Below are positions 1 through 11,145 of a stretch of 64,000 nucleotides of DNA, piece by piece. This DNA comes from Gammaproteobacteria bacterium (GTDB lineage: Bacteria; Pseudomonadota; Gammaproteobacteria; JAURND01). Both the position numbers and the translations under genes were made by a program. The first letter of the stretch is position 1; every line of letters starts with the position of its first letter. The stretch lies in the NCBI GenBank assembly GCA_035546635.1, contig DASZWJ010000044.1, forward strand, positions 47,401 through 111,400, read 5' to 3'. A model generated the notes under the pieces. The model searched no databases and was not told where the DNA came from. It was given only the letters and a program-made list of their open reading frames with translations.

Positions 1-251
1 AAACAATACCGCCGGCAGGGACTATTTTTCTGGATATTACCTTATGTGCGGTTGATAAAACGCATCATTGTCCTTTTGCCTATTCAGAAGGGCATGCTGA
101 CCTTAAACAGCCAGTGATTTATTTTAAATTTACACCGCAGCAACAATATATGGGTGAGAAAACTAATTTTTCTGTCATGATGCAATATATTCCACACGAT
201 GATGACCAGACGGCTGTCGCTCGATATCATTTGGCTTGTTATTATATTTGA
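1..251 (+). CDS. 3' end of an unknown protein gene (5' truncated)
   Basis: The + frame read from base 3 is open to a TGA at 249-251 and gives the last 82 residues of a protein that begins outside the window. The piece is polar and Tyr/His rich, with three Cys and no membrane segment; it ends ...ARYHLACYYI. I do not recognise the family. Its codon use looks coding, and a strong palindrome starts 11 bases after the stop, which suits a gene end. The neighbour on the other side (envC) runs towards it, so the two genes converge. The minus-strand reading frame over the same bases is a shadow. Confidence 0.6.
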   Translation, partial: TIPPAGTIFLDITLCAVDKTHHCPFAYSEGHADLKQPVIYFKFTPQQQYMGEKTNFSVMMQYIPHDDDQTAVARYHLACYYI

Positions 252-261
252 AGTATCGATG

Positions 262-292
262 CTGTCATCCTTCGCTGCGCTCAGGATGACAG
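262..292. terminator. Palindrome between converging genes
   Basis: A perfect 10-bp stem (ctgtcatcct / aggatgacag) with an 11-base loop. It lies between two converging genes and could end transcription in both directions, though no long T-run follows. The wording (tgtcatcc...ggatgaca) is also that of a common dispersed palindromic repeat. Confidence 0.55.
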
Positions 293-313
293 ACGATTGC
301 TCCAGATGACCGT

Positions 314-1522
314 TTAGCCGCCACACCATTTCTCAGGATTCAGCGGCTTACCTTGCTTACGGATTTCAAAATATAAAGCAGGTTGTGAATAACCACCGGA
401 TTTACCAACTGTCGCCAGCAACTCACCTGCAGTGACATGATCTCCAACGGCTTTATTCAAACTCGCATTGCGTCCATAGAGAGTCATAAAATTATGGCCG
501 TGATCTACGATTAATAATAAACCATAACCCGCCAGCCACTCGGAAAAAATGACTTTTCCAGGGGCGATGGCGTAGACATTTTGGCCCTCCTTTGCCGCGA
601 TAATAACACCATTGGTTTTTAACTCACTGTTATCGATGGGTGAGTTGAAGTGGGAAATGATTTTGCCTTTTGTTGGCCAGTTTAATTTGCCTTGCGCTTG
701 GGAGAAAGATTGATAATGGGTAAAAGCAACGTTAGAAGTGGTGGGCTGTGATTGTAATTTTTGGACTACGGTTTCTAAAGCTTGTTTGTTCGCCTGCAAG
801 ACATTTAATTGTTGATATTTCGAGGTAAGGACAGCGTTTAATTGTTGTAAAATTTCTTTACGCTGTTGCTGGTTGGATTTTATTTGCAGGATTTGCTGTT
901 GCTGCTCTGCGAGCAATGTAGATAAGTCCGCGGTATGTTGAATAATTGCTTGTTGATTGATTGAGAGTTGGTTCAAGGTGGTATTGAGCTGATTAATTAG
1001 ATTAAGTCGTTGCTGAATGAAATAATGATAGTAAGTTAGATTTCTGTTTACTAACGTTATGTCTTCTTGATTCAACAGCATTTTTAGATAATTCTGCTGG
1101 CTTAAAAGATAAGCAGCACGAATTTGCTGGGCAATATGTTGTTGCTGTTGCACCAGAGATTTCCGATATTGCAGTTGTTGTTGCTGTAGTGAGGATAAGA
1201 GCATTTTTTGTTTGTGGAGTGCAATCGTGTTTTTTTTATGAGCGCTATTAAGTTGTCCTAGATTGGTTTCAGCTTGTGCTAGGGATTGTAGTAATTGTTC
1301 ACGAGAGGATTGTTGAGTAGTTAAATCCCGTTTTAGATTTTGAATTTGTGTTTGGAGTTGTAATAGGTTTTTGGCGTTATCGGTGGCAAGGGCATGGGTA
1401 TTTATGCATAAAAGCAGAGCAGCTATTGCCATTTCCCCCCCTTTGAAAAAGGGGGGGAAGGGGGATTTAAAGAGACTTCTTAAGCGATTAAATTTTTTTC
1501 TGCTTAAATTTCCTTCGGTCAT
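314..1522 (-). CDS. envC: Murein hydrolase activator EnvC (degenerate LytM/M23 factor)
   Basis: Periplasmic activator of the AmiA/AmiB amidases that split septal peptidoglycan. After a signal peptide there is a long Gln-rich coiled coil (about residues 50-260), then a C-terminal LytM/M23 domain (about 285-400). The domain has LYFEIR where active M23 enzymes have HxH, and lacks the zinc ligands, as in true EnvC; WLAGYGLLLIVDHGH and LYGRN are typical. Length (402) fits the family. It follows gpmI on the same strand, as in E. coli. The N-terminus is odd: the apparent start reads MTEGN and residues 20-30 read SPFPPFFKGGE, both matching dispersed repeats of this window. Met31 (codon 1430-1432) is an alternative start, but starting there would drop the basic region of the signal peptide. 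Confidence 0.9.
   Translation of the reverse strand: MTEGNLSRKKFNRLRSLFKSPFPPFFKGGEMAIAALLLCINTHALATDNAKNLLQLQTQIQNLKRDLTTQQSSREQLLQSLAQAETNLGQLNSAHKKNTIALHKQKMLLSSLQQQQLQYRKSLVQQQQHIAQQIRAAYLLSQQNYLKMLLNQEDITLVNRNLTYYHYFIQQRLNLINQLNTTLNQLSINQQAIIQHTADLSTLLAEQQQQILQIKSNQQQRKEILQQLNAVLTSKYQQLNVLQANKQALETVVQKLQSQPTTSNVAFTHYQSFSQAQGKLNWPTKGKIISHFNSPIDNSELKTNGVIIAAKEGQNVYAIAPGKVIFSEWLAGYGLLLIVDHGHNFMTLYGRNASLNKAVGDHVTAGELLATVGKSGGYSQPALYFEIRKQGKPLNPEKWCGG
1430..1490. repeat. C-run/G-run palindromic repeat inside the 5' end of envC
   Basis: Bases around 1432-1462 form a tract of C's, tttgaaaaa, then a tract of G's, which pairs with itself, followed by gggggatttaaagag. The same wording occurs in the repeat at 55301-55451 and in the palindrome at 32368-32420. 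Read in the envC frame it gives SPFPPFFKGGE. Confidence 0.6.
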
Positions 1523-1568
1523 AAATTTCCCTTAATACCCCCCATTTAAAGGAGGATGTCTTCACTTG

Positions 1569-1580
1569 GCGCCTAGGCGC
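1569..1580. other. 12-bp perfect palindrome GCGCCTAGGCGC
   Basis: A perfect self-complementary 12-mer in the gap just after the gpmI stop codon and 47 bases upstream of envC. It could be a short hairpin or a protein-binding site; nothing else supports either. Confidence 0.35.
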
Positions 1581-1582
1581 AA

Positions 1583-3139
1583 TCAATCGACTACTTGAAA
1601 CAATGGCTTACCCGTCATTTCCTGCGGTTTTTCCAGTCCCATCAAATTTAGCAACGTGGGTGCGATATCAGATAACACGCCTTCATGGGTGGTAGGAATA
1701 GCGTGGCGGCCAATATAAATGACTGGAACTAAGTTGGTGGTATGGGCGGTATGGGGCTGAGCTGTAGCAGGATCATACATGCATTCAGCATTGCCATGAT
1801 CTGCGGTTATTACGGCTTCACCACTGACAGCCAAAAGTGCAGTAATAATACGTTTCAAACAATGATCGATCGTTTCTATCGCTTTAATTGTTGCATTAAA
1901 ATCACCAGTATGGCCGACCATATCAGGATTGGCGAAATTGCAAACAATCAGAGAATATTCACGACTTTCTATGGCAGTAATCAAGCGTTCAGTCAGTGCA
2001 TCGGCGCTCATTTCTGGCTGTAAGTCATAAGTGGCTACTTTTGGGGAAGGAATGAGCTCGCGATCTTCTCCGGGGTAAGGTTTTTCTTCTCCACCATTAA
2101 AGAAAAAAGTCACATGTGCGTATTTTTCAGTTTCGGCGATACGCAATTGTCGGTAACCGAGCTTAGAAACATACTCCCCTAAGAAATTTTTTAATGAAGT
2201 CGGCGCAAAGGCGACTTCAGCGTTTATATCACTTGCGTATTCAGTTAAGGTCACAAAAGTAGCTAGTATCGGTCGGACTTTGCGTTGAAAACCCGTAAAT
2301 TGATTATCAGTTAAGGCACGTGTTAATTGTCGGGCGCGGTCAGCGCGGAAATTCATGAACACGACGGCATCACCGTCTTGTAGAATCACCGGCTCTTGAC
2401 CGGGAGCGTGTATGGCAGTTGGCTGTACGAACTCATCATTTTCACCGCGTGCATAAGCCTCAGCTAAACCTTCAAGCGCTGAGGAAGCATGAAAATCTGT
2501 ACGGCCTTGGGTTAATAAATCGTAAGCGCGTTCGGTACGCTCCCAGCGCTGATCCCTGTCCATAGCATAATAGCGGCCAATCAGGCTTTTAATGCTGCCG
2601 ATACCTACTTGCTTAAATGTCTCGTTGATGGCGATTAAAGAAGCTTGTGCTGATTGTGGCGGGGTATCGCGGCCGTCGAGGAAGGCGTGTAAATAAATGG
2701 ACTTTAATCCACGCTGTGCGGCGAGTTTAATCATAGCCATGATATGTTTTTCATGGCTATGTACGCCGCCTGGAGAGAGTAAGCCCATGATATGCAAGCT
2801 GCGCCCGGATTTAAGCAGTTGATCTATGGTGCGAGTCAGCACTGGATTTTCAAAAAATTCTCCTGATTCAATAGCCAGATCAATGCGGGTCAGATCCTGT
2901 GGTACTAGACGTCCTGCGCCCATATGCAGATGACCTACTTCTGAATTGCCCATTTGTCCTTTGGGTAATCCCACTGCTAATCCCGAGGCTACGGCTAAAG
3001 TGTGTGGATAATCTTGCCATAGATGCTGCCAGAACGGTGCATGGGCGGCGTGGATGGCATTGAATTGTGGATCTTCGCGATAGCCCCAGCCGTCCAGTAC
3101 GATTAAAACTAAAGGTGCATGAGGAGACAAGTTGGTCAT
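1583..3139 (-). CDS. gpmI: 2,3-bisphosphoglycerate-independent phosphoglycerate mutase
   Basis: Glycolysis/gluconeogenesis: interconverts 3- and 2-phosphoglycerate through a phosphoserine intermediate, with two Mn2+ ions. The N-terminal metal motif LDGWGYRE and the nucleophile motif [10 protein letters not shown] (about residues 60-70) are intact, as are [14 protein letters not shown] substrate residues (seen as [11 protein letters not shown]), [16 protein letters not shown], and the C-terminal ITADHGNAE with HTAHT. Length (518) is normal. The gene lies directly upstream of envC, the order also found in E. coli (gpmM-envC), so the two are probably co-transcribed. Confidence 0.97.
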   Translation of the reverse strand: MTNLSPHAPLVLIVLDGWGYREDPQFNAIHAAHAPFWQHLWQDYPHTLAVASGLAVGLPKGQMGNSEVGHLHMGAGRLVPQDLTRIDLAIESGEFFENPVLTRTIDQLLKSGRSLHIMGLLSPGGVHSHEKHIMAMIKLAAQRGLKSIYLHAFLDGRDTPPQSAQASLIAINETFKQVGIGSIKSLIGRYYAMDRDQRWERTERAYDLLTQGRTDFHASSALEGLAEAYARGENDEFVQPTAIHAPGQEPVILQDGDAVVFMNFRADRARQLTRALTDNQFTGFQRKVRPILATFVTLTEYASDINAEVAFAPTSLKNFLGEYVSKLGYRQLRIAETEKYAHVTFFFNGGEEKPYPGEDRELIPSPKVATYDLQPEMSADALTERLITAIESREYSLIVCNFANPDMVGHTGDFNATIKAIETIDHCLKRIITALLAVSGEAVITADHGNAECMYDPATAQPHTAHTTNLVPVIYIGRHAIPTTHEGVLSDIAPTLLNLMGLEKPQEMTGKPLFQVVD

Positions 3140-3244
3140 GGGCGTATTCTCGTTGTGATTTAGTAGACGGAGGTAGAGCTAAAGTCAGTGGATTTTAGCG
3201 GGAATTGCGGTGGTGTGCACGCGTATTGATATGGGCTTGTGTGT

Positions 3245-3391
3245 CTAAAATTAGCTAACACCTTTTTCTTTTTCTCTTTTTGGGAAAGGGTGCCTCTCTT
3301 AAAGCCTTGGCATTTTCCCTTCTCCCATCCCACAAGAGGATTCCCTTCGGTCACAGACGGGAGAAGGGAAAAAGGTGTTGGACTAATTTAG
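3245..3391. repeat. 147-bp palindromic repeat element
   Basis: Outer arms (ctaaaattag-taacacctttttc at the left, gaaaaaggtgttggactaatttag at the right) pair over about 24 bases with a few mismatches. They enclose an inner stem, cccttctccc / gggagaaggg, whose tip reads tcccttcggtcacagacggg. The inner part recurs at 41533-41596 and 43226-43293. It lies between the divergent-to-convergent pair gpmI (upstream side) and the sodC 3' end. Confidence 0.7.
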
Positions 3392-3405
3392 AGGAGAATG
3401 CGGCG

Positions 3406-3939
3406 CTACTGCTTCGCCAGACCAATCACCCCACAAGCGACACGCGCGCCGGAATTACCTGCCGGTTGAGATTTAAAATCATCTACATCTTTGTGGACGA
3501 CGACACTGCGTCCGATAATAGCGTCAGTACCGCTTAACATGATGATTTTGTCGGTACGCTCGTAGTGAGCTTTTCCTGAAGCATCTGCAGAGAGGTTACC
3601 AAGGTCACCTTCGTGGCGGAGTTTGTCTTCGGGACCGGCATGGGACATATGCAGAGGATTGAAATGCCCGCCGGCGGACATCGCATCAGGTGCGCTGCAA
3701 TCCCCGAATTCATGGATATGAAAACCATGTTCACCTTGTGGCAGTCCTGAAACATCAGCAACGATTTTTATGCCATCTTTTACTTTGGAAAAAGTGACAA
3801 TTCCGGTAACGGTATTACCTTGGGTAGGTGTCAAGACGTCTATTGCCTGAGTTGTAGGCTGAGCTATGGCCATGCTGCTGATGGTCAAAGTAGCTACTAA
3901 AGAGATGATGCGGAAAGTTTGGTGAATGGGGTTTTTCAT
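3406..3939 (-). CDS. sodC: Cu/Zn superoxide dismutase, periplasmic
   Basis: Turns superoxide into H2O2 and O2 in the periplasm; in intracellular bacteria SodC guards against phagocyte superoxide. I chose the ATG at 3937-3939 because AAGGAG stands 8 bases before it and it opens a clear signal peptide (about 26 residues, cleavage after SMAIA). The longer upstream frame overlaps pth and is not plausible. Mature-protein motifs: HGFHIHEFGDCS (Cu ligands and disulphide Cys), GGHFNP, HAGPE, RHEGDLGNL (Zn ligands), SVVVHKDVDD, and the C-terminal GARVACGVIG with the gating Arg and second disulphide Cys. Length 177 aa is usual. Confidence 0.95.
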   Translation of the reverse strand: MKNPIHQTFRIISLVATLTISSMAIAQPTTQAIDVLTPTQGNTVTGIVTFSKVKDGIKIVADVSGLPQGEHGFHIHEFGDCSAPDAMSAGGHFNPLHMSHAGPEDKLRHEGDLGNLSADASGKAHYERTDKIIMLSGTDAIIGRSVVVHKDVDDFKSQPAGNSGARVACGVIGLAKQ

Positions 3940-3946
3940 AAGAACT

Positions 3947-3952
3947 GCTCCT
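3947..3952 (-). promoter_or_regulatory. Shine-Dalgarno that sets the sodC start
   Basis: On the minus strand an AAGGAG-type site lies about 7-8 bases upstream of the ATG at 3937-3939. It supports that start over the in-frame extension reaching 4167. Confidence 0.6.
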
Positions 3953-4064
3953 TGGTGGTGGTGTAATGCTCTCTCTTTTTTTCCGAACTGGCAGCCCGGA
4001 AAAGATGAATAGCATAGAAAGCGTCGCTGCCTAGGCAGAAAGAGGGAGGGAAAAAGTGTGAAAC

Positions 4065-4655
4065 TCACAGCGGCGTATGCAGTTTCTGAATAGCTTGTTG
4101 AATATCGCCTGTCACTAATTCCGGCAAAATCGAAAAACTCTGCTGTATCGCCTCTGTAATTAAGCACTTATCCTGCTTGGAGGGGGGGGCTAAAACATAG
4201 TTAAGTACTTCACTGCGTTGCCCAGGATGCCCTATGCCTATGCGCAGACGGTTAAAACGGTCAGTGCTGAGATGCTGCATAATATCGCGTAAGCCATTAT
4301 GTCCGCCATGACCACCCTGCTCTTTGAAACGTATGGTGCCGGCAGGGAAATCCAGCTCATCATGTGCGACTAAAATGGCTTCGGGTGGAATTTGATAAAA
4401 CTGGCTGAAAGCACGCACAGATTGGCCGCTGGCGTTCATAAAGGTGGTTGGCAATAGCAGCCAACCACGTTGGCCTTGAAAACTGAAGGGGGCGGCTTTC
4501 CCATGAAACTTGGTTTCTACAAGTAGCTTTATGCCCCATTCAGTGGCTAATTGTTCTACAAACCATGCACCCGCATTATGGCGAGTATTTACATATTTTT
4601 CGCCGGGGTTACCAAGGCCTACGATTAAGCGGATGGCACTGTGTGCTGAAGACAA
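4065..4655 (-). CDS. pth: Peptidyl-tRNA hydrolase
   Basis: Releases tRNA from peptidyl-tRNAs that drop off ribosomes. Family marks: LIVGLGNPGEKYVNTRHNAG with the catalytic His, LLPTTFMNASG, AHDELDFPAG, GGHNGLRDI and RLRIGIGHPG. Length 196 is normal. Its start is 2 bases after the rplY stop, the common rplY-pth arrangement, so translation of the two is probably coupled. No oddities. Confidence 0.97.
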   Translation of the reverse strand: MSSAHSAIRLIVGLGNPGEKYVNTRHNAGAWFVEQLATEWGIKLLVETKFHGKAAPFSFQGQRGWLLLPTTFMNASGQSVRAFSQFYQIPPEAILVAHDELDFPAGTIRFKEQGGHGGHNGLRDIMQHLSTDRFNRLRIGIGHPGQRSEVLNYVLAPPSKQDKCLITEAIQQSFSILPELVTGDIQQAIQKLHTPL

Positions 4656-4657
4656 GC

Positions 4658-5326
4658 TTAAGCCTCACCTTCTTCAGGTTTTTCTTCTTCCTTACCAACC
4701 AGTGGCACTTCAGCAGGTGGTGCGACCACGGTTTCAGGTTCTTCAACTACATGTGGGCGGTGGATGTTGACCACAGGGCGGTCATCGTTATGCAATAGCG
4801 CAATCAATTCCACACCTTTAGGTGTCTTAAGCTCAGATAGGTGAATGGACTCATCAATTTTTAATTCCGCAAGGTCCACCTCAATAAATTCAGGTAGATC
4901 GCTGGGTAAGCAGCGGATTTCCACTTCATTCAGTAAGTGGGAAATTTGTCCGCCATCTAATTTGACTCCAGGTGCGGTGTCTTCATTGACAAAGCGCAAA
5001 GGTACGTGCATATGCAGCTTTTCAGTGGCGCTGACACGCAAGAAATCTGCATGCAGAATTTGCGGTTTGCTGGGGTGGCGCTGCAGGTCTTTTAGCACTA
5101 CTTTTTCATGAGAGTTACCAATGTTCAATGTCAGAATATGTGAATAAAACGCCTGGTTTTTCAGGGCATTGTTGAAATGATGATGCAAAATAGTGATGGA
5201 TTTAGGCTCTTTGCCTGCGCCATAAATTATAGCTGGAACTTTATTGTCTACGCGGCGTAGACGGCGGCTAGCACCTTTGCCCGCTTGTTCTCGTATTTCG
5301 GCTGAAAGCTCAAACTTGTCCGCCAT
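4658..5326 (-). CDS. rplY: 50S ribosomal protein L25 (TL5/Ctc long form)
   Basis: Binds 5S rRNA in the large ribosomal subunit. Residues 1-95 are the L25 RNA-binding domain (opening FELSAEIREQAGKGASRRLR, with IIYGAGKEPKSI); residues 100-195 are the Ctc beta domain; the end is an acidic Pro/Glu tail (VGKEEEKPEEGEA). Length 222 marks the long Ctc type. AGGAG stands 6 bases before the ATG. It forms an operon with pth. Confidence 0.96.
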   Translation of the reverse strand: MADKFELSAEIREQAGKGASRRLRRVDNKVPAIIYGAGKEPKSITILHHHFNNALKNQAFYSHILTLNIGNSHEKVVLKDLQRHPSKPQILHADFLRVSATEKLHMHVPLRFVNEDTAPGVKLDGGQISHLLNEVEIRCLPSDLPEFIEVDLAELKIDESIHLSELKTPKGVELIALLHNDDRPVVNIHRPHVVEEPETVVAPPAEVPLVGKEEEKPEEGEA

Positions 5327-5490
5327 GGGATTCTCCTCAAAACTGTTCTGAATAAAAAGTGAGGCGGCATTTTACACGCGTTTTTAGGAAAAAAGATACT
5401 ATTTTTTAAGTGGAGGCTGTAATCTGTATAGCATCTTAATCAAGATGCCAGCACTGATTTTTATAAAATAATAATAAAAAAGGTGAGATA

Positions 5491-6225
5491 ATGACAGATG
5501 AAAAGAAGAATAATAGTTTTGTAACAGAGATAAGAGATCAAAAAAAACGCGGCATTCCCAGTTTTAATCAAACCATAGCTGGGATATTTCTAACAAATCC
5601 TGAATGGGTTATAACGCATCCGATATTGCTTTGTTCATCCTTCCTACCCGTAACATTGCCTGAAACAGAGCTGCAAAGTGCTGTCTACGCATTAATCCTA
5701 CTGCTTGTGGGGTTTACTCTAGAAGGTGAAGTATCGGGATTCGTGTCAGCACAAATACTGCGACAAGTGTTGCAAAAGGATGAAAAACTGCTGTTTGAAC
5801 GGGCGAGAAAAGTTATTGATGAATGTGAAAAGCAAATAAATCTTTTTCTAAAGGGGCAATTGCCTCAGCAATTTGCAGAAGATGAGTTCAAAGCAACAAA
5901 GTCTTTTAAGCATATTAGAAGCGTAGTGAATTACTTGCAACGCTTATGGTTCGCTATGGAAAAAATATCTTCTCATTTAACTAATGATCCAATATGGTTG
6001 GATTATATAAACCTATTTTTAAAAAGGATCGATGAAGTTGGACAATTGACTCAGGGAGTCAGTGTATATTCCTCTCCCATTGAGGAGCAACAGATGCAGG
6101 AACCGCAGGGCTATGCGCGTTTTCCATTTGGGAGTGCCCCATCAGAAGAAAAAAAGAATAAATTCAGAATATTTGCTGAAGTTGAATTGGCTGCATCGGA
6201 TGTATCCAAGAAAACACCAGGATGA
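5491..6225 (+). CDS. Hypothetical protein with one hydrophobic stretch
   Basis: I do not recognise this 244-aa protein. Residues about 42-85 are hydrophobic (ILLCSSFLPVTLP ... YALILLLVGFTLEGEVSGF) and may form one or two membrane passes. Residues 90-200 look helical and charged, and the tail is Lys/Glu rich and polar. There is no signal peptide. AAGGTGAG lies 5-6 bases before the ATG. It stands alone between the diverging rplY operon and gyrB and is AT-richer than gyrB, so it may be a lineage-specific gene; a secreted effector is possible but unproven. Confidence 0.7.
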   Translation: MTDEKKNNSFVTEIRDQKKRGIPSFNQTIAGIFLTNPEWVITHPILLCSSFLPVTLPETELQSAVYALILLLVGFTLEGEVSGFVSAQILRQVLQKDEKLLFERARKVIDECEKQINLFLKGQLPQQFAEDEFKATKSFKHIRSVVNYLQRLWFAMEKISSHLTNDPIWLDYINLFLKRIDEVGQLTQGVSVYSSPIEEQQMQEPQGYARFPFGSAPSEEKKNKFRIFAEVELAASDVSKKTPG

Positions 6226-6334
6226 GGGATGTGGTTGTAAAATGAATGATTAAAATTCGCAAAAAAGGCGTAATTTCCTGCATTGTGTGGTAAAATATCT
6301 TGTTTTGAAAACCACAGCAGCTAAGGCCTTTTGA

Positions 6335-8818
<2,484 letters not shown>

Positions 8819-8835
8819 AAGAGCTTAGCCATCAT

Positions 8836-8868
8836 ATAATCCTTCTCCCACAAGGGGAGAAGGATTAT
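8836..8868. terminator. Hairpin downstream of gyrB
   Basis: A stem of about 14 bp (ataatccttctccc / ggggagaaggattat) with a short acaa loop, 18 bases after the gyrB stop. It belongs to the cttctcccacaaggggagaag repeat family that recurs in this window. It may end gyrB transcription, though no T-run follows closely. Confidence 0.6.
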
Positions 8869-9083
8869 GCACTAGATTTTTTGCAGTATTCCAATTTGAC
8901 AAACTATGGCTGCAGACTCTAAAAGAAAGTTCCTCAGAGCCCCCTTCTAAAACCATTCAAATAAATCGATCTTTTAAATTTGCATCAAATTGTTAAAGAG
9001 AGTTAAAGCAAAAAAATTATCAAATTTAGAAGATATTAAGCAGGAAATATCCTCAACATCCAAATTCACATTAAAGAATCAAT

Positions 9084-9992
9084 ATGCAGTCAGATGAGAT
9101 ACAAAAAATAAAAACCTATTTGCTGGCTTTGCAGGAAACCATTTGTTCTACGCTTTCTGCATTAGAGCCAGATACTGCTTTTATCCAAGATATATGGCAG
9201 CGTCCCGAAGGTGGTGAGGGTCGTACCCATGCCTTATCAGGAGGCGCCGTGATTGAAAAATGCGGTGTAAATTTCTCTCATGTCTGGGGTGAACAATTGC
9301 CTGCTTCTGCCACCAGCAAGCGCCCAGAATTGGCAGGAGGTGGTTTTGAAGCCTTGGGATTATCTATCATCATTCATCCACGCAATCCTTATGTACCCAC
9401 CACCCATTTTAACCTACGTTTTTTTTCTGCAAACAATCTACAAGATGAACCGGTATGGTGGTTTGGGGGTGGATTTGATTTAACCCCCTATTATGGATTT
9501 GTGGAAGATTGTGTACATTGGCATCAAACCGCCAAAAAAGCTTGCGAGCCTTTTGGAGAAGATCTCTACCCGCGTTTTAAACAATGGGCAGATGAATACT
9601 TTTATATTAAACACCGTAAAGAACATCGTGGCATAGGTGGGCTATTTTTTGATGATTTACGCCTAAATGATTTTGCTTTGAGTTTTGCGTTTGCGCAAAG
9701 TATCGGTGAGCATTTTCTGCCAGCCTATATTCCTATCGTCAAGCGCCGCATGCAGTTGCCCTATGGTGAGCGTGAGCGTGATTTTCAGAATTACCGGCGC
9801 GGTCGTTATGTGGAGTTTAATTTAGTTTACGATAGAGGGACTTTATTTGGTCTACAATTTGGAGGGCGGACAGAATCCATTTTGATCTCGCTGCCGCCGG
9901 AAGTGATTTGGCGTTATGATTGGAACTTGCCGAAAAACAGCGTTGAAACACAATTGTGTGAAGATTTTCTAGTAGCCCGAGATTGGGTATAG
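9084..9992 (+). CDS. hemF: Oxygen-dependent coproporphyrinogen III oxidase
   Basis: Haem synthesis: O2-dependent double decarboxylation of coproporphyrinogen III to protoporphyrinogen IX, in the cytoplasm. Family blocks are all present: [82 protein letters not shown], and [18 protein letters not shown] with [18 protein letters not shown]. Length 302 is normal. The preceding 200 bases are AT-rich and hold no other supported gene. Confidence 0.97.
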   Translation: MQSDEIQKIKTYLLALQETICSTLSALEPDTAFIQDIWQRPEGGEGRTHALSGGAVIEKCGVNFSHVWGEQLPASATSKRPELAGGGFEALGLSIIIHPRNPYVPTTHFNLRFFSANNLQDEPVWWFGGGFDLTPYYGFVEDCVHWHQTAKKACEPFGEDLYPRFKQWADEYFYIKHRKEHRGIGGLFFDDLRLNDFALSFAFAQSIGEHFLPAYIPIVKRRMQLPYGERERDFQNYRRGRYVEFNLVYDRGTLFGLQFGGRTESILISLPPEVIWRYDWNLPKNSVETQLCEDFLVARDWV

Positions 9993-10000
9993 CTTTGTGA

Positions 10001-10191
10001 TTACATCTTATCTTTTGCCGCCCTTCCGCGTCGATTAATCAGTCTCTTATCCAGCGCCAGCCTTATTAAAGCATGAAGGGATTGGCTTGTCTGTATTTTT
10101 TTTGCACAGAGAGCTTATGGACTACATCCTTATCAAAAGTGGTATGGTTTAATAGTAATAGATAAATTGTTTAGGAAAGTAACTTCTTCAT
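10001..10191 (-). pseudogene. Remnant of a small gene with one stop and one frameshift
   Basis: Read on the minus strand from an ATG at 10189-10191: MKKLLS, an in-frame TAA, then TIYLLLLNHTTFDKDVV and HKLSVQKK. At a run of eight A's the frame is lost; one more A would let it run on as IQTSQSLHALIRLALDKRL, then INRRGRAAKDKM and a stop. The joined frame is about 63 codons with a basic C-terminus and looks protein-like. I do not recognise the family; a small DNA-binding or antitoxin protein is a guess. Confidence 0.3.
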
Positions 10192-10310
10192 TTCCAGGGA
10201 CGGAGCCAGGGATGGTAATTTATTTAACCATAGGGCTTCGAGGTTTTGGAGTGTCAATTTTTCTCTAAGAGGAAAATAGCAATCCAAAAACGACTACGAG
10301 TCCAAAAATT

Positions 10311-10390
10311 TTGCGAATTTTTATTAAAAAATTACAATTTGCATTATAATAAAAATTATATGAGCAAAGATAAGATTAAAATTTTCGCAA
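10311..10390. promoter_or_regulatory. Candidate operator/promoter of the repressor-like gene
   Basis: Two inverted 7-bp half-sites, TTGCGAA at 10311-10317 and TTCGCAA at 10384-10390, flank a very AT-rich stretch holding TATAAT at 10345-10350. The second half-site abuts the AAGGAG ribosome site of the gene at 10404. Such a layout would suit self-repression. No good -35 box is visible, so the promoter part is weak. Confidence 0.3.
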
Positions 10391-10403
10391 AGGAGACTGG
10401 CAA

Positions 10404-11144
10404 ATGATGAATTCCACTTCGATCCCTTTAGCACCCACCCCCACTTCAGTTTTAGATACCGACCCGCAATCAAGTCCTGCAGCGCGAGGTAGCCGATTAA
10501 TCGTTTTGCGCCATATGGCTAGACTGACCCGTAAGCAATTTGCAGAAAAGCATGGTATCAGCGCCAATACCATTCAATCTTGGGAATCCGGCAAGTATGG
10601 TGGTTTAACCTCACGCGGAGTACAACGGTTATTGCCCATTCTCCATAAAGAAGGAATCTATTGCACGGCCGAGTGGTTATTGCATGGAGTAGGCAACCCG
10701 CCGCAATTGACTAATTCTCAATTCCTTGGCCTGTGTGAAACGCCAGCGATCTATGAGGTTTCTGAATGCGAGGAAGAAGGCAGTAACACGGATGCTAATA
10801 TTACCCGGGAGTTATTAACCTTCAGAAGTGTCAATCCTAACACCATTGATTTGATTGTGAGCGATGATGGTATGGAGCCTTGGTTTAAAAAAGGTGATTA
10901 TGTGGCGGGAATTCGTCGAACAGGCGCTAATATTCGCTATTTGGGCGGATTGGATTGCATTGTGCAAACCAGCAATAATGAAGTCTTATTGCGGCGATTG
11001 AAGCATAATAGAAAGTCAGGTTTTTATGATCTGCTCTGTGTGAATCCAGATACAGAGGTTGCCATAACTACGCTATATGCGCAGTCATTGGTTTGTGCTG
11101 CCCCGGTCGTCTGGCATCGAACCAAAGATATATGGCCAAAATAA
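10404..11144 (+). CDS. XRE-type repressor with S24-like C-terminal domain lacking the protease serine
   Basis: Likely DNA-binding regulator built like phage CI repressors. Residues 30-90 hold a helix-turn-helix of the Cro/CI kind (RKQFAEKHGISANTIQSWES). Residues 145-240 resemble the LexA/CI S24 fold (IVSDDGMEPWFKKGDYVAG). In S24 peptidases the D-G position reads S-M; here residue 156 is Gly. The region of the catalytic Lys reads VLLRRLKHNRK, with Arg at the usual Lys. It is therefore probably not self-cleaving. AAGGAG stands 8 bases before the ATG. It has no phage neighbours, and a MITE begins 2 bases after its stop codon. Confidence 0.8.
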   Translation: MMNSTSIPLAPTPTSVLDTDPQSSPAARGSRLIVLRHMARLTRKQFAEKHGISANTIQSWESGKYGGLTSRGVQRLLPILHKEGIYCTAEWLLHGVGNPPQLTNSQFLGLCETPAIYEVSECEEEGSNTDANITRELLTFRSVNPNTIDLIVSDDGMEPWFKKGDYVAGIRRTGANIRYLGGLDCIVQTSNNEVLLRRLKHNRKSGFYDLLCVNPDTEVAITTLYAQSLVCAAPVVWHRTKDIWPK

Positions 11145-11145
11145 C

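Larger units (their letters stand above)
9993..10403. other. 411-bp gap between hemF and the repressor-like gene
   Basis: No intact gene is supported. The first 200 bases hold a minus-strand broken reading frame (10001-10191, listed separately). The rest is AT-rich and contains the presumed promoter and operator region of the gene at 10404. Confidence 0.5.

Noticed and set aside
3160..3354. Open frame on the minus strand beginning MTEGNPLVGWEKGK
   Set aside because: It lies inside the palindromic repeat; the same peptide start appears wherever the repeat occurs, and no ribosome site or homologue is apparent.
3940..4167. 76-residue N-terminal extension of SodC
   Set aside because: It overlaps pth, has no ribosome site, and the ATG at 3937 has AAGGAG and opens a clear signal peptide.
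8907..9119. Short open stretches between gyrB and hemF, including 14 codons from an ATG at 8907
   Set aside because: No ribosome site, too short, and the longer frame overlaps the hemF start without an ATG.
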